A DNA stretch of 64,000 bases. It comes from Asanoa sp. WMMD1127. Its GTDB lineage: Bacteria > Actinomycetota > Actinomycetes > Mycobacteriales > Micromonosporaceae. Shown here piece by piece: positions 7,914 through 16,328 of this stretch (positions are counted from its first letter, which is position 1; each line of letters begins with the position of its first letter). The translations under genes and the position numbers were made by a program. The stretch is taken from assembly GCF_029626225.1 (NCBI RefSeq), contig NZ_JARUBP010000001.1:5394001-5458000 (forward strand), given 5' to 3'. The notes beneath the pieces were generated by a model. It searched no databases. It was not told where the DNA came from and saw only the letters and a list, made by a program, of their open reading frames with translations.

Positions 7914-9049
7914 AGCGTCTCCTCCGTGCCGAGCACCACGGTCGACATCGCCGACAGGTACTGCCCAGAACCGTGCGCGACGGCCACCGAGGCGCCCGGC
8001 ACCTGGCGCGGCCCGGCCTCGCCGCGCAGCTGCCGGGTCGCCTCGGTGAGCAGGAAGATGCCGTACATGCCCGGATGGGTGTACGACAACCCGCCGCCGT
8101 TGGTGTTCATCGGCAGCGACCCGCCGGGCCCGGTGCGCCCGCCGGCCACGAACGCCCCACCCTCGCCCTTGGCGCAGAACCCGAGATCCTCCAGGTGCAG
8201 CAGCGCGGTGATGGTGAACGAGTCGTAACCCATCAACAGGTCCACATCGGACGGCGTGATGCCGGCCGCCTTGAACGCCCGGGCGCCGGAGACCGCGCCG
8301 GGCGTCACGGTCAGGTCGGGCATGGCGTGGATCATGTTGTGGGTGTGGCAGGACGCGGCGCCGAGCACATACACGGGCGGCCGGCGCAGCGACCGGGCGC
8401 GCTCGGCCGACGTCACCACGACCGCGCCGGCGCCGTCGGTGACGAGGCAGCAGTCGAGCTGGTGCAGCGGCGAGCAGTAAACGGGGGAGGCCAGCACGTC
8501 GTCGACGGTCAGCGGGTCGCGGAACCGGGCGTCCGGGTTGTACGCGGCCCAGGCCCGGGTGCTCACCGCGATCTCGGCGAGCTGCTCGGGCGTGGTGCCG
8601 TAGACCGCCATGTGCCGGCTCGCGGCCAGCGCGTAGGAGCCCATGAGGCCCAGCCCGTAGGGCACCTCGAACTCGTCGCGGGGGCCGGGCGGCTCGTACC
8701 AGCCGCCCGTGCCGCGCCTGCGGTCGCCGCGCGGGGTCGCGGCGTAGACGATCACCACGACCTCGCACTGCCCGGCGGCGATCGCGGCCGCCGCCTTCTC
8801 CAGGTAGAGCTCGAACCCGGAGCCGCCCGTGTAGGTGGACTCCGTGAACACCGGCGCGATGCCGAGGAACTCACCGAGGTCGAGGGACGAGCCGGCGTGG
8901 CACAGCCCGTCGACGTCGGCCAGCGTCAGGCCGGCGTCGGCGAGCGCCTCGCGGATCATCCGGGCCTCGAGCGCCCGTCCCCAGTCGGGCAGCTCGCCGG
9001 TCGGCGCGGCCGCCTCGGCCACGCCGACGATCGCGGCAGCGCCTCTCAC
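7910..9049 (-). CDS. Thiolase-fold protein lacking the catalytic cysteine, Ltp2-like candidate acyl-CoA aldolase
   Basis: A 379-residue member of the thiolase/SCP-x branch. Where thiolases carry the nucleophilic cysteine, this protein reads STYTGGSG (71-78). Tyr275 in GYDSF and Tyr323 in LSYTHPG occupy regions that are catalytic tyrosines in Ltp2, the steroid side-chain retro-aldolase that works with a DUF35 partner. Such a partner is encoded immediately downstream with a 4-base overlap. I infer retro-aldol cleavage of a 3-hydroxyacyl-CoA rather than thiolysis. The position match to Ltp2 is from memory of the family, not an alignment. The GTG start overlaps the solute-binding protein stop. 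An alternative is a non-catalytic or lipid-transfer role. Confidence 0.75.
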   Translation of the reverse strand: MRGAAAIVGVAEAAAPTGELPDWGRALEARMIREALADAGLTLADVDGLCHAGSSLDLGEFLGIAPVFTESTYTGGSGFELYLEKAAAAIAAGQCEVVVIVYAATPRGDRRRGTGGWYEPPGPRDEFEVPYGLGLMGSYALAASRHMAVYGTTPEQLAEIAVSTRAWAAYNPDARFRDPLTVDDVLASPVYCSPLHQLDCCLVTDGAGAVVVTSAERARSLRRPPVYVLGAASCHTHNMIHAMPDLTVTPGAVSGARAFKAAGITPSDVDLLMGYDSFTITALLHLEDLGFCAKGEGGAFVAGGRTGPGGSLPMNTNGGGLSYTHPGMYGIFLLTEATRQLRGEAGPRQVPGASVAVAHGSGQYLSAMSTVVLGTEETL

Positions 9050-10164
9050 AGAACGAACTCCTGGAACCGCTTGAGGACGGCGTCGGTGTGCTCGCCCCAC
9101 CACTTGTCGTCGCGGACGAACTGCAGCTTGGCGTTGTCGGGGTGGGTCGGCAGGCCCTTGGCCCACTTCTCGTCCATGAACTCGACGGCCTTGCTGTTGG
9201 TCGGACCCTCCAGATAGGAGCCCCAGAGCTTGCCCTGCACCTCCGGCTGCACCGAGTACTCGATGAGCTGGAACGCGGCGTCCTTGTTCCGGGCGCCCTT
9301 CGGCACGATCCACGAGGCCGGCATCAGCATGCCCTGGTTGTAGGTGTAGCCGATCGGCGCGCCCTCGTCCTGCAGCGTGCGGATCCGGCCGATCCAGATG
9401 CTGGCCGCCGACACCTGCCCGCTGACCAGCATCTGCCCCGGCTGCGAGCCGGAGCTCCACCACTGGCTGACCCGATCCTTGATCTTCGCGTACGAGGCGA
9501 ACGCGCGGTCGACGTCGAGCGGGTAGAGCTGGTCCACCGGCACGCCGTCGGCCATCAGCGCGAACTCGAGCTCCGGCACGCTGCCGCCCTCGATGCCGGC
9601 CAGCGTGCGCTTGCCCGGGATCGATCCGCTCCAGAAGTCGGCCCAGCTGCCCACCTGCTGGCCGCCGAGCGTCTTGGTGTTCCAGCCGATGTTGCTGGAG
9701 AAGACGTAGTAGGCCAGGGCGTGGGTGTCGACGTACTCCTTGGCGATGCCGTCGATGGACATGAGCTTGTCGGGCAGCGGCTCGAAGTAGTCGCGGCCGA
9801 GTGAGAGCACATTGGACAGACCGCCGGCCACCACGTCCCACTCGACGTTGCCGGAGTCGACCATCGCCTTGATCTTCGCGTTGCTGGGCGGACCCGAGAT
9901 GACGACCTCGATCCCGGTCTCCTTGGTGAACGGCTCGTAGAGGTTCTTCTTCTCGGCGTCCTGGATGGCGCCGCCCCAGTCGGCGACGACGACCCGCTTG
10001 CTGCCGCCCGACCCGGAACCCGAGCCGGAGCCGGCGCCGGCGTTGCTGGGCGTGCTGTTGCCGCAGGCGGCGAGGATGGGCGCGGCGGCCAGGCCGCCAC
10101 CGAGTAGGGCCGCGTGCCGGAGCATGTCGCGGCGGGTGTAGCGGAAGCGCGGATCGGGAGTCAT
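9046..10164 (-). CDS. ABC transporter substrate-binding lipoprotein, PotD-like
   Basis: A 372-residue extracellular solute-binding protein of the spermidine/putrescine (PotD) type. The N-terminus has a twin-arginine motif (TRRDMLRHA), a hydrophobic stretch and a lipobox (LAAC), followed by a flexible Ser-Gly linker, so it should be a Tat-exported lipoprotein. The mature part starts with RVVVADWGGAIQD. ATG 10164 is preferred to an upstream TTG (10176) because GGAG lies six bases before it. It sits in the same operon as its presumed ATPase and permeases (14341-17224) but is separated from them by three acyl-CoA genes. The ligand may therefore be a carboxylate rather than a polyamine. Confidence 0.85.
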   Translation of the reverse strand: MTPDPRFRYTRRDMLRHAALLGGGLAAAPILAACGNSTPSNAGAGSGSGSGSGGSKRVVVADWGGAIQDAEKKNLYEPFTKETGIEVVISGPPSNAKIKAMVDSGNVEWDVVAGGLSNVLSLGRDYFEPLPDKLMSIDGIAKEYVDTHALAYYVFSSNIGWNTKTLGGQQVGSWADFWSGSIPGKRTLAGIEGGSVPELEFALMADGVPVDQLYPLDVDRAFASYAKIKDRVSQWWSSGSQPGQMLVSGQVSAASIWIGRIRTLQDEGAPIGYTYNQGMLMPASWIVPKGARNKDAAFQLIEYSVQPEVQGKLWGSYLEGPTNSKAVEFMDEKWAKGLPTHPDNAKLQFVRDDKWWGEHTDAVLKRFQEFVL

Positions 10165-10183
10165 CGTTGTCTCCAAGCGTGGG

Positions 10184-11347
10184 TTACGCGAACATGCCGC
10201 GTTTGAGGAGGTTGCGGGCGAGGACGCCGCGCTGGATCTCGGAGGTGCCCTCCCAGATGCGCTCGACGCGCGCGTTGCGGTAGGCCCGCTCGACGTACAT
10301 CTCGTTCATGTAGCCGGTGCCGCCGAAGATCTGCAGCACCCGGTCCGCGACGCGGCCGTAGGCCTCGCTCGCGAACACCTTCACCGCCGACGCCTTGGCG
10401 CTGACCACCTTCGGGTCCACGCCCTGGTCGTCGTCCCACGCCGCGTTGTAGGTCATCATCCGCGACGCGTACAGGTCGATCGCCGAGTCGGCGAGCATGA
10501 ACTGGACCGCCTGGAAGTCGGCGATCGGCCGGCCGAACTGGACCCGCTGCTTGGCCCACTCGGTGCCCTCGTCGATCAGCCGGGCCATCGGGCCGAGGCA
10601 GCGGGCGGCGGTCATGATGCGGCCGTTGCGCAACCAGTCCCGGCCGAGCTCGAAGCCCTTGCCGGGCTCGCCGAGGATCTGCTCCGGGCCGACCACGCAG
10701 TCGTCGAAGACCAGCTCGGCCTGGCGGTAGCCGCGCTGGCCCATCGTGCGGTGCACCTGGCCGACGGTGAACCCGGGCGTGCCCTTGTCGACGAGGAACG
10801 CGGTGATCCGGTCGCGCTCGCGGTCAGGATGGGTCACCGCGAACACGATCGCGAAGTCGGCCGTGTCGCCGTGGCTGATGAACCGCTTCTGCCCGTTGAT
10901 CACCCACTGGCCGTCGCGCGGCTCGGCCCGGGTCCGGATGCTCTGCGCGTCGGAGCCGGCGCCCGGCTCGGTCAGCGCGAAGCAGTCCTGCTTCTCCCCG
11001 CGGATGCAGGGGATCAGGTACTTCTCCTTCTGCTCCGGCGTGCCCTCCAGCAGGATGTTGGACGCGCCCGGGATGGTGCCGCTGGAGACGCCCGGGGCCG
11101 CGCGGGAGATCTCCTCGGTGAGCAGGACGTGGGCGAGGGTCCCGTGCCCGCCGCCGCCGTACTCCTCGGGCATCTCCAGGGCGTTGAGGCCCATCGCGAT
11201 CGACTTCTTCTTCAGGTCGCGGACGATCTCGTCGGGCAGGCCGTCGTTCTCCTCGGCCAGGTCCTCCAGCGGGATCAGCTCGGTGTCGACGAAGCGGCGC
11301 ACGGCCGCGCGGAACTCCTGCAGCTCCGGTGGGATCGAGAAATCCAT
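10184..11347 (-). CDS. Acyl-CoA dehydrogenase
   Basis: A 387-residue FAD-dependent acyl-CoA dehydrogenase that introduces a 2,3 double bond into a CoA thioester. Visible motifs are ALTEPGAGSD (FAD and substrate contact), QRFGRPIADFQAVQ-like sequence in the C-terminal helical domain, FGGTGYMNEMYVERAYRNAR and the C-terminal RIWEGTSEIQ, in which Glu366 is the likely catalytic base. It follows the acyl-CoA synthetase gene by 17 bases. Its substrate range cannot be predicted. The surrounding genes imply that it acts after CoA activation by the upstream ligase. Confidence 0.9.
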   Translation of the reverse strand: MDFSIPPELQEFRAAVRRFVDTELIPLEDLAEENDGLPDEIVRDLKKKSIAMGLNALEMPEEYGGGGHGTLAHVLLTEEISRAAPGVSSGTIPGASNILLEGTPEQKEKYLIPCIRGEKQDCFALTEPGAGSDAQSIRTRAEPRDGQWVINGQKRFISHGDTADFAIVFAVTHPDRERDRITAFLVDKGTPGFTVGQVHRTMGQRGYRQAELVFDDCVVGPEQILGEPGKGFELGRDWLRNGRIMTAARCLGPMARLIDEGTEWAKQRVQFGRPIADFQAVQFMLADSAIDLYASRMMTYNAAWDDDQGVDPKVVSAKASAVKVFASEAYGRVADRVLQIFGGTGYMNEMYVERAYRNARVERIWEGTSEIQRGVLARNLLKRGMFA

Positions 11348-11364
11348 GTGTCCTTCCTCCTGTC

Positions 11365-13464
11365 TCAGGCCGCGTGCCGGACGACCAGCGCGTCCAGGGC
11401 GACCGCGCCGGCGGGGCCGACCCGCACCGGGTTGACGTCGATCTCGGCGACCTCGGGCAGGTCGGCGAGCAGCCGGCCGACCGCGACGGCGACGGCGGCC
11501 AGCGCGGCCACGTCGGCCGGTGGCGCGCCGCGGTAGCCGGCCAGCAGCCGGCCGATCCGCAGGGCGCGGACGGCCGCGACCACCTGGTCGGCGGTGAACG
11601 GCCAGAGCAGCTGGGCCGCGTCGGCGAGCAGCTCGGTCAGCACGCCGCCGGCGCCGATGACGACCAGCGGGCCGGCCACCGGGTCGGTGCGGCCGCCGAC
11701 GATCAGCTCGACGCCGGGTCCCTCGGCCATCCGCTCGATCCGGACGCCGCGCACGGGTCCCGTGGCCGCCGCCCGCCCCGCGGCGAGGACCCGGTCGACC
11801 GCGGCCCGGACGGCGTCCTCGTCGGCCAGGCCGACCTCGACGCCGCCGATGTCGGACTTGTGCGCCAGCCCGTCGGCGTCGATCTTGCAGACCACCGGGA
11901 AGCCGACCTTGCGGGCCAGCAGCACGGCGCTCTCCGGGTCGGCCGCGTCGCCGCCGTCGGGCACGGGCACGCCGTAGTGGGTGAGCAGGCGCTTGGCCGC
12001 GCTCTCGGGTAGCACCCGGCCGTCCGCGGCGGCGAGCACCTCCCGGGCCGCCGCGACCGGTCCCGCCGCGGTCGCCGCCGCCCCGGCCAGCGACCGGTGC
12101 GCCCACGTGCCGGCCAGGGCCAGCGCCCGCAGCGCCGTCCGCAACCCCGGGAGCAGCAGCACGCCGTGCGCCTGGGCCAGCGTCGCCAGCTCCGGCACCG
12201 TGTCGGTCGTGGTGGTCACCAGCGCCACCGGCACGTCGAGGCCGGCCGCGCCCTCCGCCGCCCCGCCGAGCATCTCGGGCCAGCCGGACTCGGCCAGGTC
12301 GCCGGAGTTGGCGGGGGCGTCGCCGACGAACGCCACGAGGTCGACGCCCGGCACGCGGCCGAGCCCCGCGGTCGCGGTCGCGTAGACGGAGTGCTGCCCC
12401 CACCCACCGGCGGTCAGGTCAAGCGGGTTGCCCAGCTGCCCGTACGCCGGGAGGATCGGCGCCAGCGTGGCCCGCGCCGGCTCGTCCAGCGCCGCGAGCT
12501 CCACGCCGGTGTCCTCGGCCAGGTCGGCGATCAGCCCGCACTCGCCGCCGGAGCTGGCGAAGATGCCGAGCCCGGTGCCGCGCGGGCGGCGCGGGCCGGC
12601 CAGCATCGCGCAGACGGCGACCAGCTCCTCCAGGTCGTCGACCCGGATCGCACCGGACTGCCGGAAGGCGGCCGCGTACGCGGCGTCGACACCGGCGAGC
12701 GTGCCGGTGTGCGCGATCGTCGCCGCCTCGCCCTTGGCCGACCGGCCGACCTTGAGCACCACCACCGCGACGTCGCGCTCGGCGGCCGCCGTGGCCAGGG
12801 CACGGAACCGGGTCAGGTCGCGCAGTCCTTCGACGATCACGCCGATGACCCGGACGGCCGGGTCGGTCAGGAAGTACTCGACGCAGTCGGTCACGTCGAG
12901 GACGGCCTGGTTGCCGGCGGACACGGCGTACGCGAGCCCGGGCAGCCGGCCCGAGCCCATCGTGGTCAGCGCCATGTTTCCGCTCTGGGCCGCGAGGGCG
13001 ATCGTCCCGTCGGGCCCCGGGCCGCCGGGCATCCCGATGCCCCAGAGCGCGGCCCGGTGCCGGTAGGAGACGACGCCGAGGCAGTTCGGGCCGACCACGC
13101 GTACGCCGGCATCCCGGACCTCCGCCTGCAACGCCTTGCCGGCCTCGTCGAGCTCGGCGAAGCCACTGCCGTAGACGACACCGGTCGGCACGCCGGCCGC
13201 CGCCGCGTCGCGCAGCACCCCGGGCACGCCGGCCGCCGGCACCGCCACGGCCACCGCGTCGACGGGCTCGGGCAGCGCGCCGACACTCGGGTACGCCGGC
13301 ACGCCGTCGACCTCGTCGCGGGTCGGGTGCACCACGTACAGCCGGCCCGGGTAGCCGAGGTCCCGCAGGTTCCGCAGCGTCGTCAGGCCGTAGCCGCCCT
13401 TGGGCGAGGCGCCGACGACCGCGATGCCGCGGGGCGCGAACAGGCGATGCAGCGGGTGTGCCAT
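11365..13464 (-). CDS. Acyl-CoA synthetase (ADP-forming) family protein
   Basis: A 699-residue single-chain NDP-forming acyl-CoA synthetase. It begins with a CoA-binding Rossmann domain (FAPRGIAVVGASPKGG; GPNCLGVVSY at 125-134), continues with a succinyl-CoA-ligase-like domain containing AAQSGNMA and the phospho-histidine loop AHTGTLAG (His252), and ends with an ATP-grasp domain (GFPVVCKIDADGLAHKSD). It makes an acyl-CoA from a free acid, ATP and CoA with ADP and phosphate as products. Its ATG directly follows the TAG of the crotonase gene, so the genes are cotranscribed. It is the only acid-activating enzyme in the operon, so the pathway should begin with, or pass through, a free carboxylic acid. 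Confidence 0.88.
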   Translation of the reverse strand: MAHPLHRLFAPRGIAVVGASPKGGYGLTTLRNLRDLGYPGRLYVVHPTRDEVDGVPAYPSVGALPEPVDAVAVAVPAAGVPGVLRDAAAAGVPTGVVYGSGFAELDEAGKALQAEVRDAGVRVVGPNCLGVVSYRHRAALWGIGMPGGPGPDGTIALAAQSGNMALTTMGSGRLPGLAYAVSAGNQAVLDVTDCVEYFLTDPAVRVIGVIVEGLRDLTRFRALATAAAERDVAVVVLKVGRSAKGEAATIAHTGTLAGVDAAYAAAFRQSGAIRVDDLEELVAVCAMLAGPRRPRGTGLGIFASSGGECGLIADLAEDTGVELAALDEPARATLAPILPAYGQLGNPLDLTAGGWGQHSVYATATAGLGRVPGVDLVAFVGDAPANSGDLAESGWPEMLGGAAEGAAGLDVPVALVTTTTDTVPELATLAQAHGVLLLPGLRTALRALALAGTWAHRSLAGAAATAAGPVAAAREVLAAADGRVLPESAAKRLLTHYGVPVPDGGDAADPESAVLLARKVGFPVVCKIDADGLAHKSDIGGVEVGLADEDAVRAAVDRVLAAGRAAATGPVRGVRIERMAEGPGVELIVGGRTDPVAGPLVVIGAGGVLTELLADAAQLLWPFTADQVVAAVRALRIGRLLAGYRGAPPADVAALAAVAVAVGRLLADLPEVAEIDVNPVRVGPAGAVALDALVVRHAA

Positions 13465-14259
13465 CTAGCGCCCCACGTAGTGCGCCGGGCGCTTCTCGAT
13501 GGTGGCCCGCAGGCCTTCGACGTGGTCCTCGGTGCGGCCGCAGATGTCGCCGGCCCGCAGCTCGTTGCGCAGCGCCTGCTCGAATCCCACCAGCGCGTTG
13601 GCCCGGATGTTCTGCTTGGCCAGCCCGATCGCCACGGTCGGGCCGGCGGCCAGGGCGCCGGCCAGCTCCATCGCCGCGCCGAGCAGCTCGTCGGGCTCGA
13701 CGACCCGGCTGACCAGCCCGATCCGGTCGGCCTCGGCGGCGTCGATGATCCGACCTGTGTAGATCATCTCGGCGGCCCGGGTCTCGCCGATGATCCGGGG
13801 CAGCAGGAACGAGCCGCCGGCGTCCGGCGCGAAGCCGAGCTTGATGTAGACCTCGCCGAACCGGGCCTTGGTCGAGGCGACGCGGAAGTCGCAGACCAGC
13901 GTCAGGTCGCAGCCGGCGCCGACGGCGACGCCGTTGACGGCGGCCACGACCGGCTTGGGCAGCCAGTAGAGGCGGGCCATCAGCTTGTGCATGAGCGCCG
14001 GCCAGCTCTCCTCGTCGGGCTTGCTGCTGGTGCCCTCGTCCCAGTCCTTGACGTCGGCGCCCGCGCAGAAGCCGCGGCCCTCGCCGGTGATGACCAGCGC
14101 CCGGATCTCCGGGTCGCCGGCCACCGCGGCCACCACGCGGTCGAGCTCCGCGATGGTGGCGGTGTCGATCGCGTTGAGCCGGTCCGGCCGGTTGAGGGTG
14201 GCGACGCCCACCGCTCCGTCGAGGCGCCACGTGACGTGCTTGAGGTTGGCCAGGTCCAT
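13465..14259 (-). CDS. Enoyl-CoA hydratase/isomerase family protein, PaaG-like
   Basis: A 264-residue crotonase-fold enzyme with oxyanion-hole sequences RLNAIDTATI and CAGADVKDW and the helix region KLGFAPDAGGSFLLPR. Of the two hydratase glutamates known from rat liver enoyl-CoA hydratase, the second is kept (Glu164 here) but the first is replaced by Tyr138. PDAGGSF resembles PaaG-type isomerases. It may therefore hydrate, isomerise or rearrange an unsaturated acyl-CoA. It lies between the ABC ATPase gene (81 bases upstream) and the acyl-CoA synthetase, on the same strand as both. Confidence 0.85.
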   Translation of the reverse strand: MDLANLKHVTWRLDGAVGVATLNRPDRLNAIDTATIAELDRVVAAVAGDPEIRALVITGEGRGFCAGADVKDWDEGTSSKPDEESWPALMHKLMARLYWLPKPVVAAVNGVAVGAGCDLTLVCDFRVASTKARFGEVYIKLGFAPDAGGSFLLPRIIGETRAAEMIYTGRIIDAAEADRIGLVSRVVEPDELLGAAMELAGALAAGPTVAIGLAKQNIRANALVGFEQALRNELRAGDICGRTEDHVEGLRATIEKRPAHYVGR

Positions 14260-14340
14260 CGTCTTCGCCTTTCGAGGGCAGGGTCGGGCCGCACGACGGG
14301 TCCACGCCGTCGCGCGCTGTCGGGCCGGTCGGATCTCGGG

Positions 14341-15432
14341 TCAGGTCACTACGGGCAAGAACAGGGAGTCGGTCGGGGACCAGGTCAGCCACCGGCGGGC
14401 GCCGGCCTCGACGCGGGCGTCACCGGCCGGGGCGTGCACCTGGACGCGGGCGCCGGAGTCGGCCCGGATGTAGAGGTGCACCACGGATCCGAGGTAGACA
14501 CTGGCCTCGACGACGCCCGGGATCCGGTTGAGGTCGGTCGCGTCCGGCTCGGCGGCCGCGACCCGGAACTTCTCCGGGCGCACGACCAGCACCCCCTGAT
14601 CCGTGTCGGCCATGTCGTTGGCCTTGTCGACGACCACCTTGCCGAGGCCCTCGACGTCGAGCACGCTGTGCGCGCCGCGCTCGACCCGGGCGGCCGGCAG
14701 GCACACGGAGTCGCCGAGGAACTGGGCGACGAAGGAGTTGACCGGCCGCTCGTACATTTCGACGGGTGAGGCCACCTGCTGCAGGCGACCCTTGTGCATC
14801 ACGCCGACCCGGTCGGAGAGCGCGAGCGCCTCGTCCTGGTCGTGGGTGACATAGAGGACGGTCGCGCCGATCCGCTGCTGGAGGGACTTGAGCTCCAGCC
14901 GCAGCCGGTCGCGCAGGTTGCGGTCGAGCGCACCGAGCGGCTCGTCCATCAGCAGGATGCTCGGGTCGTAGACGAACGCCCGGGCCAGCGCGACCCGCTG
15001 CTGCTGGCCGCCGGACAGCTCCCGCGGGTAACGGCCGCGGAAGTCCTCGAGCTGCGTCATCTCCAGCACGCGCTGCACCTTGCCGGGCATCTCGGCCTTG
15101 GGCGTGCGGCGCATCGACAGCGGGAAGCGGATGTTGTCGGTGACGGTCATGTGCGGGAACAGCGCGTAGTTCTGGAAGACCAGGCCCACGTTGCGCTTCT
15201 CGGGCACGACGTTGGTGACCGACCGGCCGTCGATGGTGATCTCGCCGGCGCTGGCCGCCTCCAGGCCGGCCAGCATCCGCAGCGTGGTCGTCTTGCCCGA
15301 GCCACTCGGCCCGAGCAGGGTGAAAAACTCTCCACTCTGGATGGTGAGGTTGAGGTCGACCACCGCCGGGAAGTCCCCGAAGTACTTGTCGATGCCGGTG
15401 AAGACGACCTGGCCGCCGATGCTGCCGCTCAC
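14341..15432 (-). CDS. ABC transporter ATP-binding protein, PotA-like
   Basis: A 363-residue ATPase with Walker A (GPSGSGKTTTLRML), Q-loop region (LVFQNYALFPHMTV), signature (LSGGQQQRVALARAF), Walker B (ILLMDEPLGALD) and H-loop (VLYVTHDQDEALAL). The C-terminal TOBE domain is typical of the PotA/CysA/MalK group. It energises the two permeases encoded just upstream; its GTG start overlaps the PotC-like stop. Together with the lipoprotein at 9046 it completes a type I importer of the spermidine/putrescine class. Confidence 0.92.
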   Translation of the reverse strand: MSGSIGGQVVFTGIDKYFGDFPAVVDLNLTIQSGEFFTLLGPSGSGKTTTLRMLAGLEAASAGEITIDGRSVTNVVPEKRNVGLVFQNYALFPHMTVTDNIRFPLSMRRTPKAEMPGKVQRVLEMTQLEDFRGRYPRELSGGQQQRVALARAFVYDPSILLMDEPLGALDRNLRDRLRLELKSLQQRIGATVLYVTHDQDEALALSDRVGVMHKGRLQQVASPVEMYERPVNSFVAQFLGDSVCLPAARVERGAHSVLDVEGLGKVVVDKANDMADTDQGVLVVRPEKFRVAAAEPDATDLNRIPGVVEASVYLGSVVHLYIRADSGARVQVHAPAGDARVEAGARRWLTWSPTDSLFLPVVT

Positions 15433-16328
15433 GAGAGGTCCTTTCCGCTTCTGCCGAGGGCCGGTTCGCCGTCGGCGGCCAACGCGCGCCGGCGGCGCCG
15501 GGCCCGCACGGACCCGGCCACCTCGACGAGCAGGAAGAGCCCGACGGACACCACGATCAGCACGGTGCCGGCGACGGCCAGGGTCGGGTCGAGGTCGTAG
15601 CGCACGCTGTCCCAGAGCTTGCGGGGCAACGTGATCGCGTCACTGCCGGCGACGAAGAGGATGACCACCGCCTCGTCGAACGCGGCCACGAAGGCGAAGA
15701 TGGCGCCCGCCCCGATCGCGCTGGCCAGCCGGGGCAGGGTGATCTTCCACAGGGTCCGCACCGGGCCGGCGCCGAGGGTCCGGGCCGCGTTCTCCAGCTC
15801 CGGATCGAAGTGCTGCAGCGCGCCGGAGACCGCGACGAGCACCATGGGGATGCCCATCACGGCGTACGCGGCCGCGATGGCGAACTCGTTGCCGATCAAC
15901 TGGAGCTTGGCGAAGAAGAAGTAGTAGCTCATCGCCAGCACGATCAGCGGCACGATCATCGGCGACAGCATGAGCGCGAAGATCAGGCCGCGGCCGCGCA
16001 TCTTCGAGCGGGCCAGCGCCCAGGCCGCCATCGAGCCGATCAGCGTGGCCAGGATGGCCGCCATCAGCGCGATCCGGGCACTGGTGACCGTCGCGTGCAC
16101 CCAACTGCTGTCGCTGAAGAACGCGCGGTAGAACTTCAGCGAGACGCCCTCGAGCGGGAAGCTCAGGTAGGCGACGCCGTTGAAGGACTCCGCGACCACG
16201 ATCGCGATCGGCACGACGAGGAAGGCGAACACCGCCCAGACCAGGATCCGGAAGGCCCAGCCGAGCGTGCGCTCCAGCGGAGTGCGCGGCAGCTTCGCCC
16301 GCCGGCGTCTGATCGTCATGTCGGTCAT
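15429..16328 (-). CDS. ABC transporter permease, PotC-like
   Basis: A 299-residue permease with six predicted membrane helices and the ATPase-coupling loop ENAARTLGAGPVRTLWKI near the C-terminal third, a variant of the EAA motif. The basic N-terminus (RRRRAKLPR) should be cytoplasmic. ATG 16328 overlaps the stop of the other permease gene by four bases, and the ATPase gene starts inside its own stop, so the three transporter genes are coupled. The pairing of two different permeases fits the PotB/PotC subfamily. Confidence 0.9.
   Translation of the reverse strand: MTDMTIRRRRAKLPRTPLERTLGWAFRILVWAVFAFLVVPIAIVVAESFNGVAYLSFPLEGVSLKFYRAFFSDSSWVHATVTSARIALMAAILATLIGSMAAWALARSKMRGRGLIFALMLSPMIVPLIVLAMSYYFFFAKLQLIGNEFAIAAAYAVMGIPMVLVAVSGALQHFDPELENAARTLGAGPVRTLWKITLPRLASAIGAGAIFAFVAAFDEAVVILFVAGSDAITLPRKLWDSVRYDLDPTLAVAGTVLIVVSVGLFLLVEVAGSVRARRRRRALAADGEPALGRSGKDLS

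Noticed and set aside
12097-14769. Very long plus-strand open frame (890 codons) opposite the acyl-CoA genes
   Set aside because: It is the antisense shadow of high-GC genes: His/Arg/Gly/Val-rich, no recognisable domains, and it spans several real gene borders.
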